Source: an uncultured Selenomonadales bacterium (GTDB taxonomy: Bacteria; Bacillota; Negativicutes; Selenomonadales; Selenomonadaceae). From it: a stretch of 64,000 bases of DNA. Position numbers and translations under genes: made by a program. This document shows positions 1 to 8,916 of the stretch, piece after piece (the stretch's first letter is position 1; every line of letters begins with the position of its first letter). Below the pieces are notes generated by a model that saw only the letters and a program-made list of their open reading frames with translations, ran no database searches and had not been told where the DNA came from. The stretch is from NCBI GenBank assembly GCA_900321035.1, contig ONUH01000006.1:88824-152823 (forward strand), written 5' to 3'.

Positions 1-459
1 TCGGTCATGCCGGAAATGCCGACCGCCGAGAATTTTTCCCCGATGCGCTCCCACGTCGCGCCGTCCGGCGCCACCAAGACCGTGCCCCGGGGGATGGAAA
101 TGACGCGCACCTTGCCCGACGCGTTGTCAAGGCTCAAAAGCAGGATCGTGTCCGCGTGGCGGCCGTCGAAATCCCCGGCCTTGTCCGTGCCCAGCACGAG
201 GACGTTCATGTAGGCCTCGAACTTCTCGTCTGTCGGCGACCGGCGGGCTTCCTTCCGTTCCTTGTACGCGTTGTAATACGTCTCGTACTTCTGATAGACC
301 GCCGCACCCCGGCGAAGCTCCTGCCACGACGCCCAGCAGACGCCGGACAGGACGGCGACGAGCAGCATCAGCTTGAAAATGCCGAGAATCCCCCGCAGCA
401 GCCGCCTTCGGCGCTTCGCCCGAATATTGTTTTTCGTCGTACTCTTGTGCTCCGTCATC
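1..459 (-). CDS. LytR-CpsA-Psr (LCP) family cell-wall ligase, 3' part missing
   Basis: Reading leftwards from an ATG at 459, the frame stays open to the window edge (153 codons). A basic N-terminus is followed by one membrane segment at about residues 23-45. The LCP core then begins with VLVLGTDKAG, ADTILLLSLD and VISIPRGT, which match the family's conserved GxD, R(S/A)DT and SIPRD motifs. LCP proteins attach undecaprenyl-linked glycopolymers to peptidoglycan on the outer face of the cytoplasmic membrane. The start codon overlaps the yqeK stop (ATGA), so the two are probably translationally coupled. The catalytic C-terminal half lies outside the window. Confidence 0.85.
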
Positions 460-1057
460 GCGCCTCCCCCGATGCGCCCCGGGACGCTTTCCCTGCCAGC
501 AGCAGTTCGTTCCGGGCCAGCACCGTATCGGGATGGATCAGATGCCCTTTCTCCAGGACGAAAGCGATGGAGCGCGTCAGCCCCGCCAGCGTCATCTCGT
601 CCAAGTCCGCTTCCCGCATAAGGCGGCGAAGCTCCTCTACCCCCGGATACTCCCGCGTCGGCTCGACCATATCGGCGAAATAGACGATCTTATCCAAAGC
701 CGTCATGGCCGCGCCGCCCACCGTATGGCGCGCGATGGCGCGCAGCACGGCCTCGTCCTCGGCGCCGTATTTCTCCCGGGCGAGCAGCGCGCCCAGCGGC
801 GCGTGCAAAAGCAGCGGCATCGACGCCTCCACCGCGCCGTAGGATACGCCGCGCGCGTCCGCTTCCGCCCGCATCGCCTCGTTGGGGAACTCCCGCGCGC
901 AGTCGTGCAGGAGCCCCGCCGTCCGCGCCCGCGCCTCGTCCTCGCCGAACCGCCGCGCCAAAAACGCCGCCGTGTCCGCGACGCCCAGCGAATGCTCGTA
1001 GCGGCTCCGCTTCAGGCGGCGGGAAAGCGCATCCTTCATTTCCTCGTAATCCATCAA
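455..1057 (-). CDS. yqeK: YqeK, HD-domain Ap4A hydrolase
   Basis: 200 aa, the usual size of YqeK, a symmetrical diadenosine tetraphosphate hydrolase (Ap4A to 2 ADP) with an HD metal site. The metal-binding motifs are visible: RYEHSLGVA (H22), the HD doublet in LLHDCAR (H51, D52), H85 in LLLHAPLG, and the ARHTVGG...DKIVYFADM block (H111, D129). It overlaps nadD upstream by 4 bases and the LCP gene downstream by 4 bases, the standard Firmicute order nadD-yqeK-LCP. The function rests on family knowledge of HD-domain YqeK enzymes. Confidence 0.93.
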   Translation of the reverse strand: MMDYEEMKDALSRRLKRSRYEHSLGVADTAAFLARRFGEDEARARTAGLLHDCAREFPNEAMRAEADARGVSYGAVEASMPLLLHAPLGALLAREKYGAEDEAVLRAIARHTVGGAAMTALDKIVYFADMVEPTREYPGVEELRRLMREADLDEMTLAGLTRSIAFVLEKGHLIHPDTVLARNELLLAGKASRGASGEAR

Positions 1058-1668
1058 CGATACAGACCCTTTTTATAAATGTAATGTTCCACTTCGGACG
1101 GAACGATATACTTGATCGACCGGCCCGCGGCGACGCGCTCGCGGATATCCGTCGACGAGATCTCCAGCTCCGGCGTATTGAGCAGATGAATCTGCCGCAC
1201 GCCCAAGTCGCCCAGCAGGTTCCGCGTCCGTTCCACGTCGGGACGGCAGCCGGGCCGGGACGCCGCGATAAACGGACAGATGGCCAGCAGCTCCTCGATC
1301 CGCTCCCAGGTGTGGATCTCCCGGATGACGTCGGTGCCCGCGATAAAGAAGAACTCCGAATCGCCGCCGGTGGCCCGGAGCAGCGCCCGCACCGTGTCGA
1401 TGCTGTAGGACGGCCCCTCCCGGCGCATCTCGATGTCCGAGACCTCAAAAGCGGGATTCATGCAGGTCGCCAGCACCGTCATCATATAACGGTCCTCCGC
1501 CGGCGAGATCTTATGGCCCCGCTTGTGCGGCGGCTGCGCGGCGGGAATGAACAGCACCTTTTCCATCTCGTACTCGTCGCGCACCGCCTCCGCCATCATC
1601 AAATGGCCGTTATGGATTGGGTCGAACGTGCCGCCCAAAATGCCGACGCGATGTTTTGTTTCCGCCAT
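1054..1668 (-). CDS. nadD: Nicotinate-nucleotide adenylyltransferase
   Basis: Adenylates nicotinate mononucleotide to deamido-NAD in NAD biosynthesis. The nucleotidyltransferase signature GGTFDPIHNGHL is at residues 12-23 and the second motif ISSTDIRER lies near the C-terminus. I start it at the ATG at 1668. An upstream in-frame TTG at 1686 would fall at the edge of the palindromic repeat 1687-1846 and has no better ribosome site. The 3' end overlaps yqeK by 4 bases. Because the repeat lies directly upstream, the link to proA transcription may be altered. Confidence 0.95.
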   Translation of the reverse strand: MAETKHRVGILGGTFDPIHNGHLMMAEAVRDEYEMEKVLFIPAAQPPHKRGHKISPAEDRYMMTVLATCMNPAFEVSDIEMRREGPSYSIDTVRALLRATGGDSEFFFIAGTDVIREIHTWERIEELLAICPFIAASRPGCRPDVERTRNLLGDLGVRQIHLLNTPELEISSTDIRERVAAGRSIKYIVPSEVEHYIYKKGLYR

Positions 1669-1686
1669 ATTCGCACCCCGTTCCAA

Positions 1687-1846
1687 GGAATCACTGAATA
1701 AGTCAATTTATGGTCTTGCCGAGGGATTTTTTCGTCAGGCAAGAAAGATGGCGCGAAGGCGTAGCATCGCTACGTCGAACGACATCTGACGCAGCATGAC
1801 GGGAAAAGACCCGGCAAGGACGTGAAGGGACTTGTTCAGTGGTTCC
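1687..1846. repeat. MITE-like palindromic element, copy 1
   Basis: A 160-bp imperfect palindrome. The ends are inverted repeats GGAATCACTGAATAAGTC (1687-1704) and its near complement at 1829-1846, differing at two positions. The core 1714-1820 folds on itself (tcttgcc/ggcaaga, cgtca/tgacg, gtagc/gctac). A second copy of the core is at 56673-56780, about three quarters identical by eye. It has no coding capacity and sits between the small ORF and nadD. The terminal repeats suggest a miniature inverted-repeat transposable element, although no target duplication was identified. Confidence 0.75.
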
Positions 1847-1996
1847 TTAACTTAACAGACAATACGCCGCCGCCGTCGCGGCCGCCATCGTCGCCGCGAC
1901 GATCAGCACGGCCCGCGCCGCGTCGATCATATCGTACCGGTTTTTCGGGTCGCGCCACGCGCTCTGAAAAGACGAGATGTAATCTGAAAGGCTCAT
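1847..1996 (-). CDS. Small membrane protein downstream of proA
   Basis: A 49-aa ORF whose ATG overlaps the proA stop as ATGA, so translation would be coupled to proA. The N-terminal half is polar (MSLSDYISSFQSAWRDPKNR). The second half is one Ala/Val/Ile-rich hydrophobic segment of about 20 residues, then a short Cys-containing tail. The TAA stop directly abuts the palindromic element 1687-1846, so the element may have replaced the original 3' end. I recognise no family. The frame, coupling and membrane segment support a real gene, but its size keeps confidence moderate. Confidence 0.55.
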   Translation of the reverse strand: MSLSDYISSFQSAWRDPKNRYDMIDAARAVLIVAATMAAATAAAYCLLS

Positions 1997-3255
1997 GACC
2001 GAATCTGTCCTTCCCCGAAAATCAGATACTTCGTGCTGGTCAGCTCGTTCAGCCCCATGGGGCCGCGGGCATGGAGCTTCTGCGTGCTGATGCCGATCTC
2101 CGCGCCGAAGCCGAACTCAAACCCGTCGGTGAACCGCGTGGACGCGTTCACATAGATCGCCGCCGCGTCCACCTCCCGCTGGAAGCGTTGGGCGCGGTTC
2201 AGGTCGTTCGTCACGATCGTCTCCGAATGGCCCGTATTGTAACGGTTGATATGGGCGATCGCCTCGTCGAGGCTCTTCACGACCTTCACGGAAAGGATCA
2301 GATCGTCGTACTCCGTCGCCCAGTCCTCCTCCGTCGCCGCCGCCATGTCGGGAACGGCCGCCCGCGCCGCCTCGTCGCCGCGCAGCTCCACGTCCTTTTC
2401 CCGCATCGCCTTCGCCATCTTCGGCAGGAACTCCTTCGCGACGCCCTCATGCACCAGGATCGTCTCCATCGCGTTGCAGACGGCGGGCCGGGACGTCTTC
2501 GCGTTCAGCGCGATGCGAAGCGCCATGTCGAGGTCCGCGCCCTCGTCCACAAACGTATGGCAAATGCCCGCGCCGGTCTCGATCACCGGCACGGCGCTCT
2601 CCGTGACCACGCGGCGAATCAGCCCCGCGCCGCCCCGGGGGATAATCACGTCCAGGAGCCCCGTCAGATTCATCATCACGCCCACCGCGTCGCGGCTCGC
2701 GCTGTCGATGAACTGCAGCGCGCCCTTCGGCATCCCCGCCTTCTCTGCGGCCTCCACCAGGACCCGGCTGACGGCGCGGTTCGACTGCAGCGCCTCCGAG
2801 CCGCCGCGCAAAAGGACGGCGTTCCCCGATTTCAGGCAAAGGGCGGCGGCGTCCGCCGTCACGTTCGGCCGCGCCTCGTAAATGATGCCGATGACGCCGA
2901 TGGGCACCTTCACACGGCGGATCTCCAGCCCGTTCGGGCGGATTGTCTCCATCTCGCCCTCGCCGATGGGATCGGGCAGCATCGCCGTCTGCCGGAGCCC
3001 GTCCGCCATGCCGTGTATCCGCTTCTCGTCCAGCATCAGACGGTCGAGCATCGCCCGGGGCGTTCCCTTTTCCCGCGCCGCAGCCATATCCTCGGCGTTC
3101 GCCTCCAATATCTTCGCCGCGTTCTCTTCCAGCGCCTCCGCCATCGCGCGGAGCGCGGCGTCCTTCACCGCCGACGACGTCACCGCCAGCCGCCGGGAAG
3201 CCTCCTTCGCCGCCCGCGCCTGTTCGCGGACGATTTCTTCTATCGTATTGCTCAT
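1993..3255 (-). CDS. proA: Gamma-glutamyl phosphate reductase
   Basis: Second enzyme of proline synthesis: reduces gamma-glutamyl phosphate to glutamate semialdehyde with NADPH in the cytoplasm. 420 aa, full length. The aldehyde-dehydrogenase fold is evident from PIGVIGIIYEARPNVT (about 118-133), the catalytic Cys260 in SRPAVCNAMETILV, and the GPMGLNELTS motif near the end. The ribosome site GGAGGG lies about 8 bases before the ATG. Its partner proB lies 16 kb away at 19.1-20.2 kb, separated by the accessory island. It has its own promoter at 3307-3335. Confidence 0.97.
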   Translation of the reverse strand: MSNTIEEIVREQARAAKEASRRLAVTSSAVKDAALRAMAEALEENAAKILEANAEDMAAAREKGTPRAMLDRLMLDEKRIHGMADGLRQTAMLPDPIGEGEMETIRPNGLEIRRVKVPIGVIGIIYEARPNVTADAAALCLKSGNAVLLRGGSEALQSNRAVSRVLVEAAEKAGMPKGALQFIDSASRDAVGVMMNLTGLLDVIIPRGGAGLIRRVVTESAVPVIETGAGICHTFVDEGADLDMALRIALNAKTSRPAVCNAMETILVHEGVAKEFLPKMAKAMREKDVELRGDEAARAAVPDMAAATEEDWATEYDDLILSVKVVKSLDEAIAHINRYNTGHSETIVTNDLNRAQRFQREVDAAAIYVNASTRFTDGFEFGFGAEIGISTQKLHARGPMGLNELTSTKYLIFGEGQIRS

Positions 3256-3278
3256 GCAAAATCCCTCCGAAAACCAAA

Positions 3279-3306
3279 AAGGAAAACAGCGTCAACTGTT
3301 TTCCTT
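3279..3306. promoter_or_regulatory. Dyad overlapping the predicted proA transcription start
   Basis: Perfect 11-bp inverted repeat AAGGAAAACAG-N6-CTGTTTTCCTT just downstream of the predicted proA -10 box, so it could be an operator or an early hairpin in the transcript. The same half-sites with the same 6-nt spacing recur at 18359-18382. Its function is unknown. Confidence 0.45.
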
Positions 3307-3335
3307 ATTATTGCACACCGTGCACGCTTCGTCAA
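3307..3335 (-). promoter_or_regulatory. Probable sigma-A promoter of proA
   Basis: On the minus strand: -35 TTGACG (3330-3335), a 17-bp spacer, and -10 AATAAT (3307-3312). The predicted start is about 45 bases before the proA ATG. It would let proA be expressed independently of proB. Confidence 0.6.
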
Positions 3336-3375
3336 TTTTTTCGCACGGCGGGCGCGGTTCCCGTTCCCGTCCGAC

Positions 3376-3410
3376 AAAAATCCCCGTCGGCAGGTACATA
3401 CCGGCGGGGA
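3376..3410 (-). terminator. Terminator of the small secreted protein gene
   Basis: Minus-strand stem CCCCGCCGG/CCGACGGGG with a 10-nt loop (arms 3382-3390 and 3401-3409, one G-U pair), followed by a T run at 3380-3376. It lies about 75 bases past the stop at 3485. Confidence 0.75.
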
Positions 3411-3484
3411 CTATTTAATAAGGAAGGAAATATGAAATTCAGGGGTAAGGACTTCCTGCTTCCGGAAGCCTGTTCCGCAGCTTC

Positions 3485-3841
3485 TTACTGGAGCGACGCA
3501 GTGCCGTCGTTGTTCAGCGTGACCTGATACGTGGAGAGCAGGTCGATGTTGTACCAAGCGATGCTGCTGCCATCCTCGAAGATCGCCTGGATATCCCAGT
3601 ACTGCTGGTTGCCGACGCCGAAAGTGACATGGACGGACGAGCCGTTCGGCAGGATGTCGGAACCGAGGATATCCTCTTCCCAGCTGTTGGTGCTGGCGGC
3701 GCTGACGTTAACCTTGTAGATCGGATAACCGGTGTTGTTCACCAGCGTGAAATCCTGAGCGCCCGCGAAAGCGACGCTGGACAGCGCCATGACGAAAAGA
3801 GCGGCGAGGAAGAACACTTTGAGGGATTTGATTTTCTGCAT
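3485..3841 (-). CDS. Small secreted protein of unknown function
   Basis: 118 aa starting at the ATG at 3841, which has AGGAGG about 9 bases upstream; a longer frame to 3904 lacks this. A clear Sec signal peptide (MQKIKSLKVFFLAALFVMAL, cleavage after AFA) precedes a mature domain of about 95 residues. The segments FTLVNNTGYPIYKVNVS, EEDILG and LPNGSSVHVTF look like a small beta-sandwich, resembling hypothetical secreted proteins I have seen in several phyla. Function is unknown. It is divergent from the clostripain-like gene and has its own promoter and terminator. Confidence 0.8.
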   Translation of the reverse strand: MQKIKSLKVFFLAALFVMALSSVAFAGAQDFTLVNNTGYPIYKVNVSAASTNSWEEDILGSDILPNGSSVHVTFGVGNQQYWDIQAIFEDGSSIAWYNIDLLSTYQVTLNNDGTASLQ

Positions 3842-3913
3842 TGTAGATACGCCTCCTGAAAAATAATCAAATTTCGACCGGATCGACGTGTACCCGTCTC
3901 CCAATTCGGAAAA

Positions 3914-3942
3914 AGTATATCATCGTCTGTTTCCAAAATCAA
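3914..3942 (-). promoter_or_regulatory. Promoter of the small secreted protein gene
   Basis: Minus-strand -35 TTGATT (3937-3942), a 17-bp spacer, and -10 TATACT (3914-3919), about 70 bases before the ATG at 3841. Confidence 0.65.
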
Positions 3943-3944
3943 GA

Positions 3945-4027
3945 TTTAGGGAGTAGACAGTAAATTTATGCCGTGAATGAGAAAAAAAAGCTCATTCACG
4001 GCATAAATTTACCATTCACTCCCTAAA
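3945..4027. repeat. Long palindrome between divergent promoters
   Basis: An 83-bp near-symmetric hairpin. The outer arms TTTAGGGAGT/ACTCCCTAAA (3945-3954, 4018-4027) are separated by a 6/6 internal loop from perfect 21-bp inner arms (3961-3981 and 3991-4011) that contain ATGCCGTGAATGAG. The loop is A8G. It lies between the divergent promoters of the genes at 3841 and 4093. It could be a mobile palindrome or a shared regulatory structure. Confidence 0.8.
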
Positions 4028-4029
4028 TA

Positions 4030-4055
4030 TTGACAATCGAAAAAAATGGTATAAT
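4030..4055 (+). promoter_or_regulatory. Extended -10 promoter of the clostripain-like gene
   Basis: TGG-TATAAT (4047-4055) is a consensus extended -10. A perfect TTGACA at 4030-4035 is only 14 bp upstream, too close for an ideal -35, so the extended -10 probably carries most of the activity. Confidence 0.6.
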
Positions 4056-4092
4056 CTGAAATGAAGGAATAATGAAACTGGAGGCTTCTGCC

Positions 4093-6363
<2,271 letters not shown>

Positions 6364-6712
6364 GCCCTCCCCTCTGGGGCGTAACGTGCCAGTGGCACGT
6401 TACGGGGACCGCCGTCCGTTACCTTGCCCTCCCCTCTGGGGAGGGGGGACCGGCGAAGCCAGTGGGTGAGGTCCTTGCAACGTTGCCTTTGTGTTAGTCG
6501 TTACGTTACAACACCTCATCCGTCAGCCCTTCGGGCTGCCACCTCCCTCAGAGAGGGAGGCAGTGTAGCCCGAAACGAACTCAAGCCCTCCCCTTGAGGG
6601 GAGGGTCCCGCCGCAGGCGGGGGGTGAGGTGGCTTCGACGTTATGTTCACAATCATTGTTGCGGCAAACACCTCATCCGGCGCTTCGCGCCACCTTCCCC
6701 TCCAGGGGAAGG
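6364..6712. repeat. Cluster of five bipartite palindromic units
   Basis: This roughly 350-bp gap has no gene and is almost wholly repeats. Forward units (G-C-rich hairpin, second hairpin, then GGTGAGGT) are at 6364-6424 (truncated), 6426-6472 and 6584-6632. Reverse units starting CACCTCATCC are at 6512-6561 and 6669-6712. The first contains a perfect 25-bp palindrome (6380-6404, half-site CGTAACGTGCCA) inserted between the hairpin and GGGGACC. The stem-loops after the stop at 6363 may also terminate transcription. Confidence 0.85.
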
Positions 6713-6732
6713 CTGATGGGAGCGCAGTCCTC

Positions 6733-6806
6733 GAAACACTCCAAAAAATTACAATCAGAAATTCCGAAAATCAGATTTTCCGAAATTCTGATTTTCTGAT
6801 TTCCTT
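6733..6806. repeat. AT-rich direct repeat, left copy
   Basis: Begins CGAAACACTCCAAAAAA and contains nested hairpins of the type AAAATCAG...CTGATTTT. A second copy in the same orientation is at 15365-15433, nearly identical except for a 9-bp internal difference. The two copies bracket the heptosyltransferase/adhesin locus. Confidence 0.8.
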
Positions 6807-6859
6807 ACTAAAAAATTTACACTTGCATGCAGCAGGCATAAGAACCCGGCAAAGGGACG

Positions 6860-8113
6860 GTGAACGAATTGGACGAACAAACGACAACGGCAAGCGCCTC
6901 TGCGCAGACGGCGCCGAAAAAGAACTACGTCAGCTTCAATCCCGCCCCCGTCTCTCTCGAAACGGAGCTTCCCGGCGTGAAGCTGGACTTCAACTACGGG
7001 GCGCGGGTGCTGATCCCCGAGGGCAATTACCATGTGCGGCTCACCGACCTCAGCACCAGCTCCATCCTCTACGACGCGGACGTGTCGAACGCGCTCGTCA
7101 CCAGCACGAAGAAATATTATATCCCCTTCCGCGTGGAAGTCTGGAAAGACGGGGAGCTGAAGCTGACCCACGACCTCGGCCTGAAAGGCAGGACCGTGCA
7201 TATCCGTTATCCCGTCGGGACCCTGGGAGACATCCTGGCGTGGTTCCCCTACGCCGAGGAATTCCGAAAGAAGCACGGCTGCCGCGTCTATTGCTCCATG
7301 AGCGAAAAGATCGCCGCGCTGCTCCGCCCCGCCTATCCGAAAATCACCTTCATCAAGCCGGGGACGGAGCCGGAGAATTGCTACGCGACCTATTACATGG
7401 GCATCTTCTTCCCCGCCGACGACCGTTTCCATCAGCCGACGGACTTCCGCGTCATCGGCCTGCAGCTCAATATCCCGTACATCCTCGGCCTCGAAGTGAC
7501 GGAGCGGCGGCCCCTGCTGACGCCGTCGAAGAAGCGGCCGATCAGGGAGCCCTACGTCTGCATCGCGGCGCAGGCCACCAGCCAGGCCAAGTATTGGAAC
7601 AACCCGCAGGGCTGGATCGAGACCGTGGACTTCTTGAAAGCGCTGGGCTACCGGGTGCTCTGCATCGACAAGGAAAAATGCCACGGCTTCGGGCGGCACT
7701 GGAACACCATCCCTTATGGCGCGGAGGATTTCACCGGCGACCGCCCCTTGCAGGAGCGGGTCGATTTCCTCGGCCACGCGGACTTCTTCGTCGGCCTGTC
7801 CAGCGGCCTGTCGTGGCTCGCCTGGGGTGCGGGCGTCCCCATCGTGATGATATCCGGCTTCACGCTGCCGCACAACGAATTCCACACCCCCTACCGCGTC
7901 ATCAACTTCCACGTCTGCAACGGCTGCTGGACGGACAGCAGCGAGGAATTCGTCCACGCGGATTTCGGCTGGTGCCCGCGCCATGAGAATACGGAGCGGG
8001 AATTCGAATGCACGCGGTTCATCAGCTCCGGGCAGGTCTGCCAGACCATCGCCCGCCTGATGCAGGACTACAATCTCGACCCGAAAAAAGGCCACCGGAA
8101 ACAGGGAAAATAG
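6860..8113 (+). CDS. Autotransporter O-heptosyltransferase, Aah/TibC family (paralog 1)
   Basis: 417 aa. It resembles the bacterial autotransporter heptosyltransferase family, whose members (Aah, TibC) are cytoplasmic iron-binding enzymes that add heptose from ADP-heptose to Ser in strand-loop-strand passenger repeats. An N-terminal beta domain (about 25-115) precedes a GT-B-like fold. VGTLGDILAW carries D124, the position of the family's catalytic Asp. QATSQAKYWNNPQGW (238-252) and GLSSGLSWLAWGAGVP (312-327) are hallmark segments. Four cysteines, C353, C356, C372 and C384, fit the iron site. The start is GTG 6860 or TTG 6869 (AAAGGG upstream). The substrate is probably the autotransporter at 10394. 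Confidence 0.9.
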   Translation: MNELDEQTTTASASAQTAPKKNYVSFNPAPVSLETELPGVKLDFNYGARVLIPEGNYHVRLTDLSTSSILYDADVSNALVTSTKKYYIPFRVEVWKDGELKLTHDLGLKGRTVHIRYPVGTLGDILAWFPYAEEFRKKHGCRVYCSMSEKIAALLRPAYPKITFIKPGTEPENCYATYYMGIFFPADDRFHQPTDFRVIGLQLNIPYILGLEVTERRPLLTPSKKRPIREPYVCIAAQATSQAKYWNNPQGWIETVDFLKALGYRVLCIDKEKCHGFGRHWNTIPYGAEDFTGDRPLQERVDFLGHADFFVGLSSGLSWLAWGAGVPIVMISGFTLPHNEFHTPYRVINFHVCNGCWTDSSEEFVHADFGWCPRHENTEREFECTRFISSGQVCQTIARLMQDYNLDPKKGHRKQGK

Positions 8114-8223
8114 CCTCGCCCTATGAGGGAGGTGGCGCGAAGCGCCGGAGGGAGTATTGGCGCAAACCGAATTTAGCCTTCCCCTTGAGGGGAAGGGGGA
8201 CCGCGTCAGCGGTGGATGAGGTG
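8113..8223. repeat. Two forward palindromic units left of the DUF559 gene
   Basis: A degenerate unit at 8113-8155 begins at the last base of the preceding stop codon. An intact forward unit at 8176-8223 (hairpin CCTTCCCC/GGGGAAGG, core CCGCGTCAGCGG, end GGATGAGGTG) finishes 8 bases before the ATG of the DUF559 gene. Confidence 0.85.
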
Positions 8224-8231
8224 TTATATCC

Positions 8232-8591
8232 ATGAACCAAGAACACAATCCAAAACTAAAAACGAATGCGCAAAACTTACGCAAAAACATGACAAAAGAA
8301 GAACGTAAACTATGGTATGACGGTTTGAAGAAACTGCCGATCACCGTCAACCGTCAAAAAGTCTTTGGCAAATACATTCTCGACTTTTATTGTGCAAGCG
8401 CGAAAATCGCAATCGAATTAGACGGTTCCCAACATTACGAAGAAAAAGGACAGGCTAAGGATGAGGAGCGCGACAGATACTTGAATGAGCGTGGAATCAC
8501 CGTCCTTAGGTATTCCAATCGCGATGTAAATCAGCGATTTAGAACTGTATGCGAGGATATTGAAAGCCACCTCATCCGTCAGCTTCGCTGA
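8232..8591 (+). CDS. DUF559 endonuclease-like protein embedded in repeats
   Basis: 119 aa. The core KKLPITVNRQKVFGKYILDF...IAIELDGSQHYE...RDRYLNERGITVLRY is typical of DUF559, a domain related to Vsr/PD-(D/E)XK nucleases; the acidic residues in IELDGSQHY would bind metal. It is visibly AT-richer than both neighbours, which suggests a separate origin. The ATG follows a forward palindromic unit by 8 bases. The last six codons (LIRQLR) and the TGA lie inside a reverse unit starting at 8569. No good ribosome site is visible. It is possibly the enzyme that mobilises or processes the repeat family; that role is inference. Confidence 0.88.
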   Translation: MNQEHNPKLKTNAQNLRKNMTKEERKLWYDGLKKLPITVNRQKVFGKYILDFYCASAKIAIELDGSQHYEEKGQAKDEERDRYLNERGITVLRYSNRDVNQRFRTVCEDIESHLIRQLR

Positions 8592-8880
8592 CACCCGTGA
8601 CAGTCCACTGGACTGTCACGCCTCAAGTGGAAAGCAAGTAACGGACGAACCCAAGCCCTCCCCTTGAGGGGAGGGGGGACCGCCGCAGGCGGTGGGTGAG
8701 GTGGAAACAGCGTTGCGTTTACGTTTACGTTTATGGCTACGTCTTAACACCTCATCCGGCGCTTCGCGCCACCTTCCCCTCAAGGGGAAGGCAAATGACG
8801 CACTCCCCCAAGCCTTCCCCTTGCGGGACGCAACGAACCCACCTTCCCCAGAGGGGAAGACTAATATTCGACGTCACGCC
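8569..8880. repeat. Palindromic units right of the DUF559 gene
   Basis: A gene-free stretch after 8591, made of repeats. A reverse unit at 8569-8635 begins inside the DUF559 gene and contains the perfect 25-bp palindrome 8596-8620 (half-site CGTGACAGTCCA). An intact forward unit is at 8654-8703, a reverse unit at 8748-8792, and degenerate fragments at 8812-8880. The forward/reverse pair 8654-8792 is head to head around a 44-bp spacer. Confidence 0.85.
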
Positions 8881-8916
8881 TCATAGCGAAGGCAAGTAAC
8901 CACAGGAGGCAATAGA

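Noticed and set aside
3432..3527. 31-codon plus-strand frame preceded by AAGGAAGG
   Set aside because: It runs antisense into the end of the small secreted gene and has no recognisable features.
6364..6712. CRISPR array
   Set aside because: The repeats are palindromic, in both orientations, irregularly spaced and of variable sequence; there are no cas genes in the window.
6643..7986. Plus-strand frame of 447 codons overlapping the first heptosyltransferase
   Set aside because: It runs through repeats and is Arg/Pro/Leu-rich low complexity, a frame-shifted shadow.
6755..8350. Long minus-strand frame (531 codons) opposite the first heptosyltransferase
   Set aside because: Shadow of the plus-strand gene in GC-rich sequence. 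The composition is His/Arg/Val-rich without motifs, and the plus frame has clear family signatures.
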